Of a DNA stretch of 42,618 nucleotides, positions 41,621 through 42,618 are shown in pieces. Each line of letters begins with the position of its first letter. Positions within the stretch are counted from its first letter, which is position 1. Under the pieces are notes generated by a model. That model was not told where the DNA came from. It saw only the letters and a list, made by a program, of their open reading frames with translations, and searched no databases. The translations under genes and the position numbers were made by a program. Origin of the DNA: CAWGCE01 sp964480915 (GTDB lineage Bacteria; Planctomycetota; Planctomycetia; Pirellulales; Pirellulaceae); NCBI GenBank assembly GCA_964480915.1, contig CAYZRS010000045.1, positions 1 to 42,618 on the forward strand. Direction: 5' to 3'.

Positions 41621-42618
<998 letters not shown>

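Overview
The window looks like chromosomal DNA of a planctomycete, probably of the Pirellula/Rhodopirellula group. Support comes from the giant secreted protein with an LEPR-XLL-like N-terminal motif, an ECF sigma factor with a large C-terminal membrane domain, ExbB/ExbD next to a prenyltransferase-repeat protein, several small proteins of planctomycete type, and a 23S rRNA transcription unit with no 16S gene beside it. The taxonomic placement is inference from gene content; no database search was run.

Layout. 1-677: a decayed 3' end of a REP-associated transposase, then apparently non-coding DNA. 678-10424: one giant exported RHS/YD-repeat protein with an inserted FG-GAP (VCBS) block and a C-terminal tip resembling a degenerate DUF4157 domain. 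10913-11107: a small YjfB-like protein. 11130-19134: a glycan or small-molecule modification island with a TPR/GT41 O-GlcNAc-transferase-like protein, three PLP-dependent DegT-fold proteins, a methyltransferase, a sulfotransferase and a WbqC-like protein. Four of these genes (14941-18362) are chained by 4-8 base overlaps. 19174-24524: a Ski2-like helicase, an exported alpha/beta hydrolase, an exported VOC-fold protein and an AraC/GyrI-type regulator.

24542-29917 (minus strand) reads as one transport/envelope unit: TPR protein, ExbB, ExbD, a membrane-anchored proline-rich protein ending in an alpha/alpha-toroid, then TatA and a TatB-like protein. The toroid protein sits where a TonB gene might be expected. 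30239-35077 holds a PAP2 phosphatase, the sigma factor and a coupled FAD monooxygenase/membrane protein pair. 35194-37357 holds a lipoprotein, a BON-domain protein and a small membrane protein, with two clear terminators.

37358-38212 is mostly non-coding but contains three 27-base imperfect palindromes whose arms covary. Just downstream is a 59-codon gene for a very basic small protein, closed by a strong intrinsic terminator. A TlpA-like thioredoxin with calcium-loop-like repeats follows on the other strand. The right end is a ribosomal unit: a good promoter, tRNA-Ile(GAT), tRNA-Ala(TGC), a spacer with a clear boxA, and the first ~1 kb of 23S rRNA.

The strongest candidates for something new are the DUF4157-like tip on the RHS giant, the covarying 27-base palindrome cluster with its unlisted small basic protein, and the sigma factor carrying a glycine-rich decapeptide membrane domain.
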